From positions 3,906,001-3,970,000 of the forward strand of contig OZ199839.1 in assembly GCA_964304625.1 (NCBI GenBank): DNA of 64,000 nucleotides. Direction: 5' to 3'. Positions within the stretch are counted from its first letter, which is position 1; each line of letters starts with the position of its first letter. Source of the stretch: Kudoa neothunni. Lineage: Eukaryota > Cnidaria. Made by a program: the position numbers and the translations under genes. Positions 1 through 13,652 of the stretch are shown piece by piece. Below the pieces are notes generated by a model, which was given only the letters and a program-made list of their open reading frames with translations, made no database searches and was not told the DNA's origin.

Positions 1-13
1 TAATTACGGTTAA

Positions 14-1152
14 CCCTCTAATGAATGGTATATCTTTTAATACAGTAAATCAATACCTAATAGATTCCCGTTATTCTTCTAATAAAATTTTATTTTTGTT
101 TGATGTAAAAATTTTTGAGTAAAATTATCGTATAAGTTTTAATTTTTATTTTAGCTTGTTAAATGGTCTTCGGGGGAAAATTTACCCCATGTTTTTTTTG
201 ATTAAAAATATTCAAAAAAATGTAGACAATTTCTAACTTGGATAAAATAAAACTCTCATGAGTAGTTTTTGTAGAAAGTAGGCAAATGTTAGGTAAATTA
301 ATTAAATCGCGTGCGCGAATTATATATTATATGAAGATGTGTGATTCTAATGATTTTATTGATGAATTTTGTTTATCAGAGGATAAGCATCGTGTTGTTG
401 ACGGAAATGTCCTCTTATTGATGTTTCTTTCTGAAAAAGTGTTGGAAAAAATTGGCCATAAAAACATTACGTTAAAAACTATAGATACCACCGTGCCTCC
501 AATCATCACCAAATGGAGCCCCCTGCGGCAGCATCTTTTATTTCGTGAAAAGTATATGTAGGTATCGTATGTTCCCAATAAATCAAAATGCGTGATTTTC
601 TTAAAGAAATCGTTGAACAATTAAATAAAACATTGTGACAACAAATTCCACAAACAAAGCAATAAAAACAGGCCTCAGCATTGTTTATACATCCCAACAG
701 GAACCTCTTCTTAATGCAAAGCGAGAAACATGTGGATACAGTGAGAGGAAAAATGAAAAATCTCGAATGGAGCGAATATCGTTATAAATTTTATTGTCCA
801 TTTCACTCATTAATAAACTGTTTTAACTTCTCGTAACTTTCAAGAATTTTTCTTATGTTTTGTTTTAATATTTCCACTGGCGCAACACGTTTGGTTCCGC
901 TACATTAACGCAATTACTTTTTTAATGAACATCGATGTGTACCGAAACAAGACGGATCTTAAACGAAGCCAATTATCACGTGGATTACGTCATAATTTAA
1001 TATGTATTTGCCAGTGTTCCATTCAAAGGAATTAAAAATTATTCTACAGTATTGATTATTTGATTTTTCAAAGTGTCATAATTCAAAAAAAATGTGGGGT
1101 AAAATTTACCCCAAAGTCCATTACGTTCATCGTTTTTAGGATCATTAGAGGA
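14..1152. mobile_element. piggyBac-like element, degenerate (family 1)
   Basis: Target-like TTAA (10-13) precedes the left terminus CCCTCTAATGA. The inverse TCATTAGAGG closes the right end near 1151, followed by TCAA, probably a decayed TTAA. Just inside each end lies a palindrome-like block, G5AAAATTTACCCC at 172-188 and GGGGTAAAATTTACCCC at 1096-1112. TTAA targets and CCCT-type termini are known for piggyBac. An open stretch at 286-561 may be residual coding sequence but shows no catalytic motif I can recognise. It could be a nonautonomous derivative. Superfamily assignment is inferred from the ends and from the better preserved relative at 47.7 kb. Confidence 0.6.
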
Positions 1153-1368
1153 TCAATTTCGCCAATTACAATTAATTTTTGACAACCCCTAGATCTGGGC
1201 TATTTCTACGGTCCAATTTAATTTTAAATGCTGTATACACATGCGCGGCGACTGTTTTTAATCTTAGCAATTTCTGTTATCCAGTATATTTACATAATTT
1301 TTTAGAATCATATATACAATTATTTGTTTCTCGTAGAAATTTAGTGTCGACCCAGAAATAATTAAATA

Positions 1369-2827
1369 CACTCGAACCTGGATATTGCGTAATTTTGGGG
1401 AATGGAAACAAATTACGCAATGGGGATATTTTACACAATACAGGGTATTAGCGCAAACGCGTCACGTATAAAAAACGAAAAATTCTTCGGGTTTAAAATA
1501 ACCGGTAATTTCAATTTGTTTGCAACGATTTTTGATTGTTTCAGATATAAACTCCGTAATTGGGGGTGTTTTGAAAATAACGCTGATGAGTTTTCTAACA
1601 TAAAAGTTTTATGATTAAATTAATTGAATATTTAAGTTCCACAGTTGACACAAGCGTTTTATCTTCTACAAAGTTTGGATCGAAATTTTATTTAAATTTA
1701 TCAACTGCATACACTTCAGGTAAAACTATTGATTACTCATGTATTTTTCCCTCTTCTTCAATATTGTTAATTTCGTCATATTTTTTTATCTAAAAATTAA
1801 AGTTGATAAACAATTAAATAGTGTGACGAAATTTTCAACATTATTTTTAGAAAAATCTTGATTTAAGTTTTCATTATCTAATAATGTTTAATTTAATACA
1901 TTGAATAATCAAATACAATATTCAAAAAGTCTAGATTCTCTTAAGCAATTTTGAATGATAGTCGATGATACTTTTTCCGATGAATGTTTTAAGTTTAATA
2001 AAACAAAAATGGCATACTTACATAAATTTGAATTAACCGTATTTATTATGTTGCACTCTTCGTATCCTGGTGAAATTTCTGTGAACTTTATCGAAAAAAT
2101 TAATCACAATTTGACTATTCACATTATTGGTTTCACCATCAAATTTTTTATAATTGATTCCAAGTCTATGTTTAAATCCCACGAACCAACCGTTATTACC
2201 GCTGAATTTGTCTATGCTTATGGATTTAGTGTTATTTTTGTCTTTTCCACAATTATATAAGCAGGAACAATCTTTTTCTCATTTCGCATCTTAATTATCC
2301 AAGTAAAGAATAAATTATCTAACTCCCCGCACTTGTCTTCTTTTATTCTTTTTTTACGAAACGGAAACAGTAAAATTAATAATATCATATTCAGAAGCTA
2401 AAATTCTATTAATTGTAAAGTGCCTTGAAAATATATTATATTGTGATTAGATAATTTTATATTAAAGATAAAGATGGCTTAGGATGTTAAAAAGTCATTG
2501 CTTTTTCTCCTTTGAGTGATTTAATCGAATTATAATATTCCATAATTTCAATTTTTTCAACCACCATTCGCTGATTCCTTATCATCTTCGTAGAATTCGA
2601 AAAAAAGATTACTTGAGGATGAAACCGAACAAAATGTTACGCAGTAGCGAGATCTTAGTCCTTGCGCGATATTTTAAATTTATACTTATTTAGTAAAATA
2701 TTTTCATCTTTGTTCGCTCCGTTAACATTAATTTAAATAATATAAAAGCAAAGTTTAAGTAAAAAAATAAAAATATCTTTTATATTTCAATAAACTTGTG
2801 AAATTACGCAATATCCAAGTTCGACTG
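1369..2827 (-). mobile_element. Tigger/pogo-type DNA transposon relic
   Basis: Termini are CACTCGAACCTGGATATTGC on the left and, reading the opposite strand, CAGTCGAACTTGGATATTGC on the right, each flanked by TA as expected of the pogo group of Tc1/mariner. On the minus strand around 2200-2030 a frame reads NNGWFVGFKHRLGINYKKF and continues to a stop. This resembles the end of the CENP-B-type DNA-binding region of Tigger/jerky transposases (consensus NGWLDRFKKRH). No complete transposase frame remains and the catalytic part is not legible, so the copy is dead. Its termini differ from those of the nearly whole Tigger at 27.4 kb, so it is a separate family. Confidence 0.75.
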
Positions 2828-2829
2828 TA

Positions 2830-3298
2830 CAGCCAAAATTAGTGACACCTGAATATCATTGATCACGCTAATAGCCATTTACTTTTGGAAATATCCATGT
2901 TCATGTGAAAAGACGCATGCGAACACAAGAATTTGTCATTACTGTTAAAAGCATTACATGCAAGCATAAAAAATATCTCTCCTTAAAATTACTCTAATAC
3001 AATGCGCTCAACTCTTAATTTGAAAATTAGTTACGAATTCAAGGTAGGGTAACACTGAAAAATAAAGAAAGAATAAATGCACGATTCTATTTACCATCAA
3101 TTATCTACCACAACTGCGATGGATGAAATTGGCGTAAAGGAAATTTTTAAATAAAAAAAGGAACAAACCAAATATGACAATTAGCCGAAAAATTTCCCGC
3201 CATTAATGTTAACTTTATGGGCTTTAGTAGGGGTGCCGGCGGTTGCGTTTTTTCGAATAATACGATTGAAATACTATAGGAGCTAGATTAAAAGCTAA
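2830..3298. other. Intergenic, no gene seen
   Basis: AT-rich spacer between the Tigger relic and the 3' end of IWS1. I see no open frame with family similarity and no clear repeat. Confidence 0.5.
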
Positions 3299-4899
3299 TT
3301 AGAGAAGAAATCGTTTTACTTTCTTCGTATCTTCGGCTTTCCTGGATCGCAAAAATGAGGCGGACTTGTTTTTACTTAGAACAGCCACTGGACGTATTTT
3401 ATATTCGCGACCAGATGGTTGAGGTGCACGAGCTCTCATAACAAAATTTGGATCACCTGGTTTTGGGCGCCTACAAATAAAATCTATCACCACAAACCAA
3501 TTACCAAAAAACTTACAACTCGGGATCCACATCATCCTCAATGTTACTTTTGAATGATCTTCACGAAATAATATGTCACAAAACTAACAACCACAAATCG
3601 GCTACTTCGACAGAGTTCCCTTACGGAGATCATCGATGTTTACTTCTACGCGCTTAATACTGTTTTTGTACGATTCGTGGGTTTCGTCCAAACCATAGAT
3701 GGGACGAATCCATTTGTCTATTTATTCAATACCACATTTACAATTGCAATCAAAAGAAAAGAAAATAAAATCCAATAATCCATCACAAAGGTTATTTTTA
3801 CCAATAAGATCTTGGGCAATTTTTTTATTTTTTCGGATTTCTTTGGGATGTCTACTTAACATGGTCATTATCTTTCCAAGACCAGAAACTTTTAAATCAT
3901 CTACTGAGGGTATAGGTAGCTACAATAAATTTTATGAGGTTATTGCTTTATTTTGCAAATCGATTAATCATAATAACTACTTCTTGAATCAAATTCAAAA
4001 TCTTTGACCTTATGTTTAACATTGGAAGATCGCCACTAGGCAACACTTGTAACCAAGCCTAATTTAAAATATGCGTGTACATTGTACGAATTAAAATAAC
4101 ATGAAATAAGTACTGCAAACGCCTCAAATATCCCATGTTCAACGAGTGACTCAGCCAATTCTGGTCTATACAATTTAATGATGCTCCAACAATCATCATC
4201 AATGCTAATCACCTCAATAACTCAATCGATATTTTGGGTAGAATATTTAATTTCCCAAAACAAGCTTTGCGTTCTGCATTCATCTTACGATCATGCTTTT
4301 AAATGCAATCAGTATAAAACTTGATACAGTCTAAACTACTTCTGCAGCTTCCATCATCATATTCACTATGTGACCCGCATATTTATCGCGATTATCAAGG
4401 ATATTTGAATTCTATAACAGTTAAATGAAAACAACAGACACAACTAAGTACTCTCTTTCGCTGTTGTCTTCTGTAACGCTTGTTTCTACTTAGTAGATAA
4501 TCAATATCGTCTATTTTGGAGTCGTTTTTGTTTCTACGTAGTTCATGTTACTACAGGAGAAGAGAGATAGAAAATACTGGGTCGAAGGAGTCGCTCTTTT
4601 TATTAAATCGCTGTTTGTCTCCTCCTCATTTTCGCTCTCTCCAACCTTGTACTCATCTTACAAAAGTATAAACTGACTGTCTACATTTAAAGATTACCAT
4701 CAGATACAACGTCAATTATATCTTCTTCCTCGCTTTCACCAAATATATCATTTATTTCGTTCTGAATTGCTGCAGAATCGTCAGCAACATTTTCTGGTTC
4801 ATTCTCCAATGATGTTGTTGGTCTCTGTTCAACTTCAGACTCGGTAGAATTAACTGATTGCTGTTGTTCAATATCCTGTTTTTGTAATTCCTTGTCCAT
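3299..4899 (-). CDS. IWS1: IWS1, Spt6-binding transcription elongation factor
   Basis: Nuclear protein that binds Spt6 at elongating RNA polymerase II and links it to mRNA processing and export. The first exon (4899 to about 4690) is acidic and holds INDIFGESEEEDI, matching the IADIFGES motif of IWS1. Next comes a basic stretch near 4500-4440 (DDIDYLLSRNKRYRRQQRKR), then the helical TFIIS N-terminal-like core in small exons: AGHIVNMMMEAAEHDRKMNAERK (in two exons near 4375-4265), AWLQVLPSGDLPMLNIR near 4050 and SGLGKIMTMLSRHPKEIRKN near 3880-3820. The last exons give WIRPIYGL and PGDPNFVMRARAPQPSGREY, matching the PGDPGFCARARVP block near the family C-terminus. About nine exons are separated by introns of roughly 40-60 bp. 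The acidic N-terminus is much shorter than in vertebrate IWS1. Exact splice sites are inferred. Confidence 0.93.
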
Positions 4900-4943
4900 A
4901 TGTACTCTCCTCTGGTTTTATAAATGGGCAACCCTACTCCCAA

Positions 4944-5336
4944 AACAATCTTCGCTAGGTGTTTTTGTCACTACGAACATTGGCGAACATTTACAATTAA
5001 AATTTGAATGAATCTTTGTGTGAGTTTGACTTGCTGTTGATTAGATTATTTATTAAAATTAGATTTTTAACGTTTATATTCGTACAAATATTAAAATATG
5101 TTTGCATATTCCTGCTTTATAATAGGACGCTTATATTTGTTCTATAATCGTTCATACTTGGGTAATTTAGAGTATATGTTTTAAATCTCTTTAGATCTAT
5201 TATTTTATGTTCGAATTAATTAAGTTTAGACGATTCGGGGACGAAAAATTTTGGTAGACCTTCTACCAATTAAATCCAGTAGAATTAAAATTTTGATCGC
5301 GCGAGAATATGTAACCATTGAGGTTAATTTATTGGC
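4944..5336. other. Intergenic upstream of IWS1
   Basis: AT-rich spacer between the IWS1 start and the inverted-repeat element. It presumably holds the IWS1 promoter; no specific site is recognised. Confidence 0.4.
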
Positions 5337-7473
5337 AGTGTCTATTGGCCCGAACAAATTGATTTATTTAATTTTCGAGCTTTTCATTATAGTAAATCTG
5401 TGTTGTCTGATATAAAAAAACTTGCAAGTGCTTACTTAATTTTTTTATCGAGTTATATCGGTTAAAAATATTCTGTATTATGTAATATGGTTTCGACTAA
5501 ATGGACCGTAAAAAGTCTTTTTATTGAGTTTATGAGTTATTTATTTATTCAAATGAACATTTTTAGTTCTGATTTAATTTTTAACTATCTATGTAACTAA
5601 AATTTTTATTTTAATAGTTTTAATTTTATTGTAACGTGCGTTGATTTGATTGTAATCATCCCCTAATGTTGTAATACAAAATTATTGTAAAAAAATGTAG
5701 GATTTTTCACCAGACCAAAAACACAAAGTATACAGTTGTTGTATTTAAAGATATTTGGTTATAGCAAAAGAAAAATTTTGATTTTACTCCTACGCGCGTG
5801 TTTACGAAATGGGATTGCCTGAACTTAATACGATTTTTCAAACCGGAAATACTTTTAGCATTTTTGGTGAGTTAAAGTTGAAAATAGAGTAATATGAACA
5901 AAACTCCATGGGTAGTTTATCTATATATGACTCTTAAGCCATCAAAAGAACTTAGAAACGATGTAATAAAACGTTAAATCCAATACTTTAATTTTATCAT
6001 ACAAAATACTGCTAGGTTCATCGCGACAAAAACTTAATTTCTTCAAAAATTTAAATAAATTTTATATATGCATTAAAATTAGAAAACAAACAGTCGTTAT
6101 TTTAGAGAAAACGATCTGTTGGTAAAAGAAATTCGTATTAAAATCCTTTGACTTATCACATAACCATGATTCTATGAACTTTCCATCACAATTTTTGCAT
6201 TGTAGAAATGAAATTTCAAAGGATGAAAGTGATCTTATCGCTCAATTTGTTTAAGTTGACGGAAATTCCAAAGTAATCCAAGAAAAAATATTACGAGAAA
6301 GGGGAATTTTGTTTCATTGAATAAAGTGTCTAACATGAAGCACTCTTGTAAATCACATACAAAGAGCCTGTAATTTTAAAAAAATTCAAATAAAAAAGGA
6401 TGATGTTTAGAGATATGGGAAATCAACAATGAGACTATAGGCTGCGACATATGTCTTCAACCGAGCTATTTTAAATGCCAACATATTAAACTGAACCCGT
6501 CATCAAAATATTAGAGTTGTATGAATTGTAAAACAGAAGAATGATAGTAAGAGAAATTGTGATAAAAAAGCTTTCGTTTTAATTCATATGCTATTTAAAT
6601 ATATCTTATACCATTATGAATAGGTATTTTACCCATCCATAAGATGGTATTTATGTTACAATAATTTAAAAGGATTTTTTTATCAAATATATTCAATCAA
6701 TTTTACAAAATTCATATAGTCATGCAGTAGAATTCATGAGAACATCTGTGTGATACACGGCTTGGTGAAAAAAAGTCAAAGTCCAACATTTTTTGAATAA
6801 AATCACTAATAAAAAGTTATATATTTAAACGTTGAAAATAATCTTCCAAATATGAATAAAATTGTTATAGTGGATAATAACAACTATATATTTTAATTGA
6901 GCCCATTAAATTTCAACTAGTCTCGTCAAAATTCAGTTTGTATGCAAAGTCTAAATAAGGGAGTATGCGAAATGTCCTGGTTAGGTGACATTAAATTAGG
7001 TATAAATCAATAAATTGGATTCATTTTCAAATATAAAAACCATATTCACAACATATATTTAAATTGAATGATATACCGATATTATAAAAAATATTTAAAA
7101 TAGCAAATAACACAATTACAACAGTGAATTCATTTAAAACTATGAATATAACACGGATATATCATATCAGAAAATTATTATTGCACAATACGTGGAACGA
7201 ATAAATTTCTTACTGATGAAAAATCATAAAAACATTTCATTCAAATGTTAAACAAGTTTATGAAGAAAATAGAGCATTTACAGCGATAAATTACAATAAT
7301 GATGAGGATGGGTCTTTCCAAAGTAACGCCTTATATCACAGATTCCTGGGGACAAAATTCTTTTGTTTTTTTCACATTAATATATAATCCATTTCAATAA
7401 TTTTTTGACTCATTAAAATTTAAAAAGAATCCCCTAAATAAGTAAAAACAATTTGTTCGTGCCAATAGACACT
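5337..7473. mobile_element. Inverted-repeat element, class unknown
   Basis: A terminus AGTGTCTATTGGCCCGAACA at 5337 is repeated in inverse at 7447-7473 (opposite-strand reading AGTGTCTATTGGCACGAACA), 19 of 20 matching. Outside both ends the string taatttatt recurs, at 5325-5333 and from 7477, a possible but imperfectly placed target duplication. About 2.1 kb of AT-rich sequence lies between, with no long frame and no transposase motif I can read. It looks like a nonautonomous or decayed DNA transposon; the superfamily is not clear. Confidence 0.6.
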
Positions 7474-9668
7474 TCCTAATTTATTAGGTTTAACAAGAAA
7501 AGCGTTAAAGATTAACTACTATCTTTAGTTTTCTAACATTTTAACTATTAATAGTTTATTATGATTCTTAGAAGCTTATTAAACCAACTTTTTTCTTTTA
7601 GATGTTAAAAATTAAATAGAAAGAATATTCAAGTATTAGAAAAGTGTATGTATGAACCTGACGAATTTACATAGAATTACGCATTTATTTTCTCGGAATA
7701 TGGTTTGTTCAATTCAATTGTAATCGCTGATTTGTTTATAAGGGTGCATGATGGTGAGCTAAAATCTAAGCTTTTGATTAACCCCCTGATCATATTTGAA
7801 CCTTTAAGATCTCATCAAAGTATAATTTTATCATAATTTATCTTCTAGACAGTAAATCTCTGTTTAAATTTAATCCATTAATAATCCTTGATATTTCGAA
7901 TATTTTTCGAATAAACGAATTATTGTGCAGCGACGTTGCATCAGATACTTTTTTCACGTACATTCATTTGACATTTTTTTGGCATTACACTACATCTACA
8001 CAGTGTTGATGGGCGTTAAATGAAGGTCCACTTTATTAGTAGGTACGAGTTAGATTTAAGTTGATACGTTAAGATCATCATCTCACCCATAATTTCAATA
8101 TGCGTGTGTTAAACAATTTGGGAAACGCTAAATTTGTGCCATCAAAGTATGTGTTTTTAAAGATGATTGTTTTCTATTTTTCCTACGTCATTATCGTCTT
8201 TCAGTTATTGATAAACAGATGACTGTTTCATTAATTGGATTTGGAATTATTTGTTTATTTATATCATCTTAGTTTTACAATTAACCTCTTTAAGTATATG
8301 GGGTCGTCTTATATACGCTATATATTCCTGGTTTCTTTTTAAACAATAATTGTTTCAAAATATATTATTTAAAGTTAGCTTAGTTATGTAACGATTATAT
8401 TAGCTATAAAAAATTTTATCGCCCATATTCCAAGTAAGTTATTCGTGAGAGGTCGTTCGAGTCGAAAATGGGGGAAATTTTTTATTATTAAATATACTTC
8501 TATTTCAGTTTAATATATGAGTAGAAAAAGCATTTTTTGTAAATAAGTTAAAAAGAGAAATTTGGCGCATTTTGAATATGTCAATGTCATATTTTTTACA
8601 AAATCACCTTTGAGGTAGTACCCCACCCAAGGTGCTTCTAAATCGTTTAAACATTGGTTTACATTCAAAACACTAACTATATTAAGTACGATGAAACTAA
8701 GTAGATCAATTAGTGTTCTAACCCAAGTTAAAAAATTGTTCCAGGTGACAAAATCTTCATCTTACTAATTTGAGAATCGAACCGTATAAAACAGCTTATT
8801 ATAGCCAAAATTTATTAGTCAAATTTTCTATCAACAATTATTTAAATATTTTTGTGATGACATTATCCCTATTTTTTATTGGTGATTAATTCTAAATACT
8901 AATTCCTAGATTTTTCATTAAATACTAATATTATTTTAAAAAAAAGAGTCTTTTTATTTGCAAATAAATTATTCGATTTACACCATTATTTATTATAAAA
9001 TTTTACTTTCCAGAAAAAACATATAACTTAGTAATATATCTCAAAATGAAATAAATTCTTAAAATATTTTAAAGTATTTCTTATATTAACTCAAAAAAAT
9101 ATCAGTTTAATTTTTTTAACGTCTAAAATAAACTTTTTTGGTTTCGTTACTCAATTAATTTTATTTTTTTTACTTTAAGTGAAATGTAACTCGCTTTCAA
9201 ATAATATATAAACTAAAACTTTACATGCAAAATTCTGTCATATGCTTGTATAAATGTTTTAGTTTAGATTTATGATTAAAACAAAAAACTCCTAAAACTC
9301 AATATTAGGCGCAGGCGCTAAACCTCACGTCTGATGTTGATCACAAAGATATCAAATATACGGAGCATTAATAGATTATTTAATTCTTAATTTCTACTTT
9401 GGAATATGAAATAATTATAAACATTTAATTTATTATTAGTTCAATTTCTTGTATTTTATTTATATCCTGTTGCTCGTGAATGCAGGCAGCTCTTTTGGTT
9501 GTTCACGTAATTTTTGTAAAAAAGTCAGGGACTTCAGTAGTATTGTTTTCCTGCCAAACATTAAATCTGTTTTATAATTCCTTGTTTGAAAATGGATTCA
9601 GGTGTTAAAATGATTCCAAGGCGATAGTTTTAAAAAAATTAATCATTCACGCATGCGTGTAAATTTAA
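7474..9668. other. Intergenic, AT-rich
   Basis: Over 2 kb with very few open frames and many homopolymer runs. No coding similarity or terminal repeat was recognised. The part next to 9669 presumably carries the promoter of the DIS3L2-like gene. Confidence 0.5.
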
Positions 9669-12044
9669 ATGTGGAGATTTACGGCATGTGCCTATTATAA
9701 ATCCCCGAATAAATATATTTTCAACATAAAAAAATTTTCCTCTAAACAAGTCACAACAAAAAAGAAATCCGAATCATCGAAATTACATAAAAAAAGATCG
9801 CCACTTCATAACTGTTCCGCTGATGTTTCCACAATAGTGATGGCTATGAATACGAAAAGTATTGTGGGTAGGTTGGAGCATCCACGATTTTACATACGTT
9901 CGGTGCCAATTAGTTACAATTTTCATGGTAATTTTGGCGATCAAGCGATAACCCGGAACCCAAACGAAAACGGTAACAATAAAACCACTGTCCTTATTCT
10001 CGGTGCAATTAATTATGTTTTTTTACAGAAGGATCAATTTTGGAACTGCACAAAAGAGCAAAATACACATGCGGATTAATTGTAATGGAAAATAACTACG
10101 CCAAATTGGTTCACATGAATAACAAAAGGCATGTGCTAGCATATTTGCCTTCCGTTAAAAATTCATCACAATTCGAGGAAGATTGTTTGTATTCTGCACA
10201 CATCTCTGAGTTAGATATAGTGCGAAAGATTCCAATCGCAAAAATTGGTGAGAATTTGGGAATTAAAACATGCCCACTCTCCCAGTTACAAGCTCACATC
10301 ATGTACTGTGGATTGAATGAACATGTGTATTATGAGAAATGCGGTCGCCTGACTGATAAAGACGATGAGATAGTTGATGACTGGGAGCCACATCCAAGTG
10401 AGTTGATGGGAAGAAGAAGTTTTTTGGATGAATGTGTGATTACCATCGACCCTGAGAGTGCTGCTGACTTTGACGATGCTTTATCATTAAGACGATGCGA
10501 TGATAATAGTTACGAGGTAAATGTTGAATCAATTATGTTTCTAAAGTACTGAAAAGTCAATTCTTTAAATTAGCCATCAAATAGCTCTCCTCTTATAAAC
10601 TACATTCTTAAAATATAAACTTTACTATCAACTGAATCAACTACATGATCGCGCGACCTTTTTTGTTATAAAAATGTTTGAAAATAATACATAAGGAAGT
10701 TTTCGTTCGCTTCAAAAATCTAAGTTAATAGTTAAGATTTATTATATATGATAAATTTATTAATATTTGTGTAATATTAAATTATCATAAATTATAATTG
10801 TTCAATTGTAATAATAGAATAGATTTATTGTTGAATAAAGTTTCATTTAACTTTTTTCTGTGGAATAATTTTTGCATTATACTTGTTGATACTTGAATGC
10901 ACGAAAAGATCGGATTATTCAACAAAATATCAATATTGGCAGTTTTTAATTTCTTAAAAAATTTTATTTTTTTATTGGAGTTAAGATTCAAATCATAATA
11001 TTAAGTCATAATTAATCATTTTTTAAAATGTATTGAACGACATCCTTGAAAATTGCATTTTTACAAATATTTTTATTCACAATTAATGAACTGAAGTGTC
11101 GGTTTTGGTGATACACTTCGTGACTATTGATTTTTAATGGTTGGATTCCGTTTATTAAATCGTTTGATAACCATTTGTTCATCTAATTTTTAATGAACAA
11201 TGTCACTGAGATTAAGTTAACTAAGCACTTTTTTATTCTGGGTTGTTTTTATTTTTCATGCATATTATTAAATTTGCTGTGAGATATTATATTAAAAAAA
11301 TTTGAACCAATTAAATAATAAACTTATTTTCAATAACTCCGAATTCTATAATCATTTCTATTATAATAAATTAATTACTAATGGCACCTATATTTTTGAA
11401 GTTAAAATTCCAATTTATTCTTTTTATAATACGGTGTTAATTTAATATGAAATTTTTATAATTCAAAAATATGATGAAATAAATTTTGAATGAAATAAGT
11501 ATTTTTGATAAATTAAATAATTTATAACGTCAATAAAAAATTGTTGTAATATAAAATTAATTAAACAAAAAATCAGCATTTATTAACTTACTGACAACTC
11601 TATATGTTACAATTGTTTTCTCAAGTTGGGAGAAACATTAGCACAACTTAATAATGTTAATATTTTGACGCAAACGTAATAATTGTGAATGAAGATTTAA
11701 TAACTTTCCGAATATTCGATACACATAAATCGTTACCATGGTTATTATTTATTTTAAAATAAATTTTAAAATATTCGAATAACAATTTTTCTTTTTTGTT
11801 TGTCCTAAAAATTTAAAGGCAGGAATTATGTGTTTATTAGGCTTGTTAGAATATTTGCCTTTAAAGCTACTAACTCCCGTATATTTTTCGTCAGAAAATA
11901 AAAATAAAAAAAATTTCGTTTAACATCTAATTATTATATTTCATCAAATTTTAATAAAATTATTAAATCATCTTAAAAGTTGGAACTATACAATATTTGA
12001 GTTAGCTGCTTTTATAAGGTTAGAAAAATGTTTTCTTTTACGTG

Positions 12045-12089
<45 letters not shown>

Positions 12090-13613
12090 AATGATTAATC
12101 GAAAGTTGAATCGAAACAGCAATTTTTCTTAAAATGATACTTTTGTGGTACTAGACGGTAGCTGATTTTACATATTATAGATTGGAGTGCATATAGCGGA
12201 CGTTACTCATTTTGTTAAGCCGGGAAGTGAAAATGATACTCGTGCGAGTAAGTTGTGCGCCACAGTGTACGGCAAAGCGAAAGCGTTTCATATGTTACCA
12301 GGGATATTGTGTAAAGAGAAATGCAGTCTTAAACCTGGCCAATTGAGACTAACTTACAGCGCAGTGCTGAAATATTCTCCTGATGGAAAATTGGTGGACT
12401 TTTGGGTTGGCAAAGGTTTCATTCGATCTTCTGCCAGGCTGACTTACGAGCAAGCAGAAGATATAATTAATTCGAATGATTCCTCCAATGTAGCCTACAC
12501 AATGTCCCAAAATCAAGAAATGTGGAAATTACATGGCCAAAAATTTCAAAAATTAGACGTAATTCAGCTGGTTAGAAGTCTCAACAATATATCCACCGAA
12601 ATATGGGATCGAAAGGTTGAAGCGGGCAGGTTTTCCATTGGCTCACAAACATTGAGTTTCGAAATTGAACCTAAAAATTACCAACCTACCGCGATGTTTC
12701 TATCTATACAACTAAAATCACACCGGCTAATCGAAACAATGATGTGTGCTGCAAACGAAGCCGTAGCTAGTTTTCTTAGACAAGAACTAACCCAAGGGGG
12801 TGCTATTGTACGAATGCATTCGATTGAAAGGATACCAGCTGCATTCGCCAAATTGTGTGATATACTCAAACTACCACCGGCCTGTAGCAAACTGAACTAT
12901 ACGGATTTTATTTCTCAAATCAATAATCCAAATCTGAAACTGTTCGCTGGAAACTTTCTAATTCAAAATACCAAAAAGTCCATGTATATATATTTTGAAC
13001 TATATCCTTATTGCCTTATGATTATTAAAATGAGTGTAGCTATGTAGCGGTCAACAAGGATTCGCACACAAGCAAATATTTCCACGGAGGTCTAGCTGCC
13101 CCATCCTACACTCATTTTACTTCGCCGATTCGTCGTTATGCTGATATAATTGTACACAGACAACTTGACGATGTGTTATGTGGAGGAAACACCAAATATG
13201 ACGTAATTAAATATGTGCAAGGAGTATATTGAAATTATTTTTTCGGTTAATCACAGTCAAAACAAATCGAACAATTAGAACACATTATCGATAAGATCAA
13301 CATTAACGAGTTTCAAATATCCACATTAGAAGCTATAGACCGGAGATATTACCTCCATCTTTATATCAACCGGTTTGGAGTGCTCGATAACCTGACAGGT
13401 GGTAAAACTGACGACGAGTTGTTGCCAACTCAAAAAATCCAACAACCTCAACAACATTGTTACAAGCTTTTTTATCCGGATCTACGTTGCTACATCAAAA
13501 CCGACACACCGATAAGAAAAAATATAAACTTTCTTGACACAATTACAGCTCAAGTCTCCTCTACAACATTTCCGGATTGGGTGAATGCAAAAGAAGTCTC
13601 ACTCGCGGCATAA
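9669..13613 (+). CDS. DIS3L2: DIS3L2-like 3'-5' exoribonuclease (RNB domain)
   Basis: Cytoplasmic RNase II/RNB enzyme that degrades RNA 3' to 5'; DIS3L2 prefers oligouridylated RNA. Inferred exons are 9669-9972, 10029-10516, 12181-12977, 13040-13202 and 13257-13613. Exon 2 carries a cold-shock-like part followed by [13 protein letters not shown], the catalytic acidic motif (DPxxAxDxDDAL) that binds magnesium. Exon 3 continues [19 protein letters not shown], then [12 protein letters not shown] and [17 protein letters not shown]. Exon 4 holds [20 protein letters not shown], the second RNB signature. No PIN domain is visible, which favours DIS3L2 over DIS3 or DIS3L1. The N-terminus and the C-terminal S1 region look shortened and diverged. 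Intron 3 (10517-12180) is 1.66 kb while the others are 53-62 bp. The start is the first ATG of an open exon and is not certain. Confidence 0.9.
12047..12086. repeat. (TA)n microsatellite in a DIS3L2 intron
   Basis: An uninterrupted run of about twenty TA units inside the 1.66-kb intron, roughly 95 bp before the acceptor. Confidence 0.95.
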
Positions 13614-13652
13614 ATGTGCATTGATGATATATTAATTGGAAAACTTTTTAAG

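Noticed and set aside
286-561. 91-residue frame in the first piggyBac-like element
   Set aside because: No catalytic motif could be read, so it is not listed as a transposase.
3699-4007. Plus-strand 102-residue open frame
   Set aside because: It is antisense to conserved IWS1 exons.
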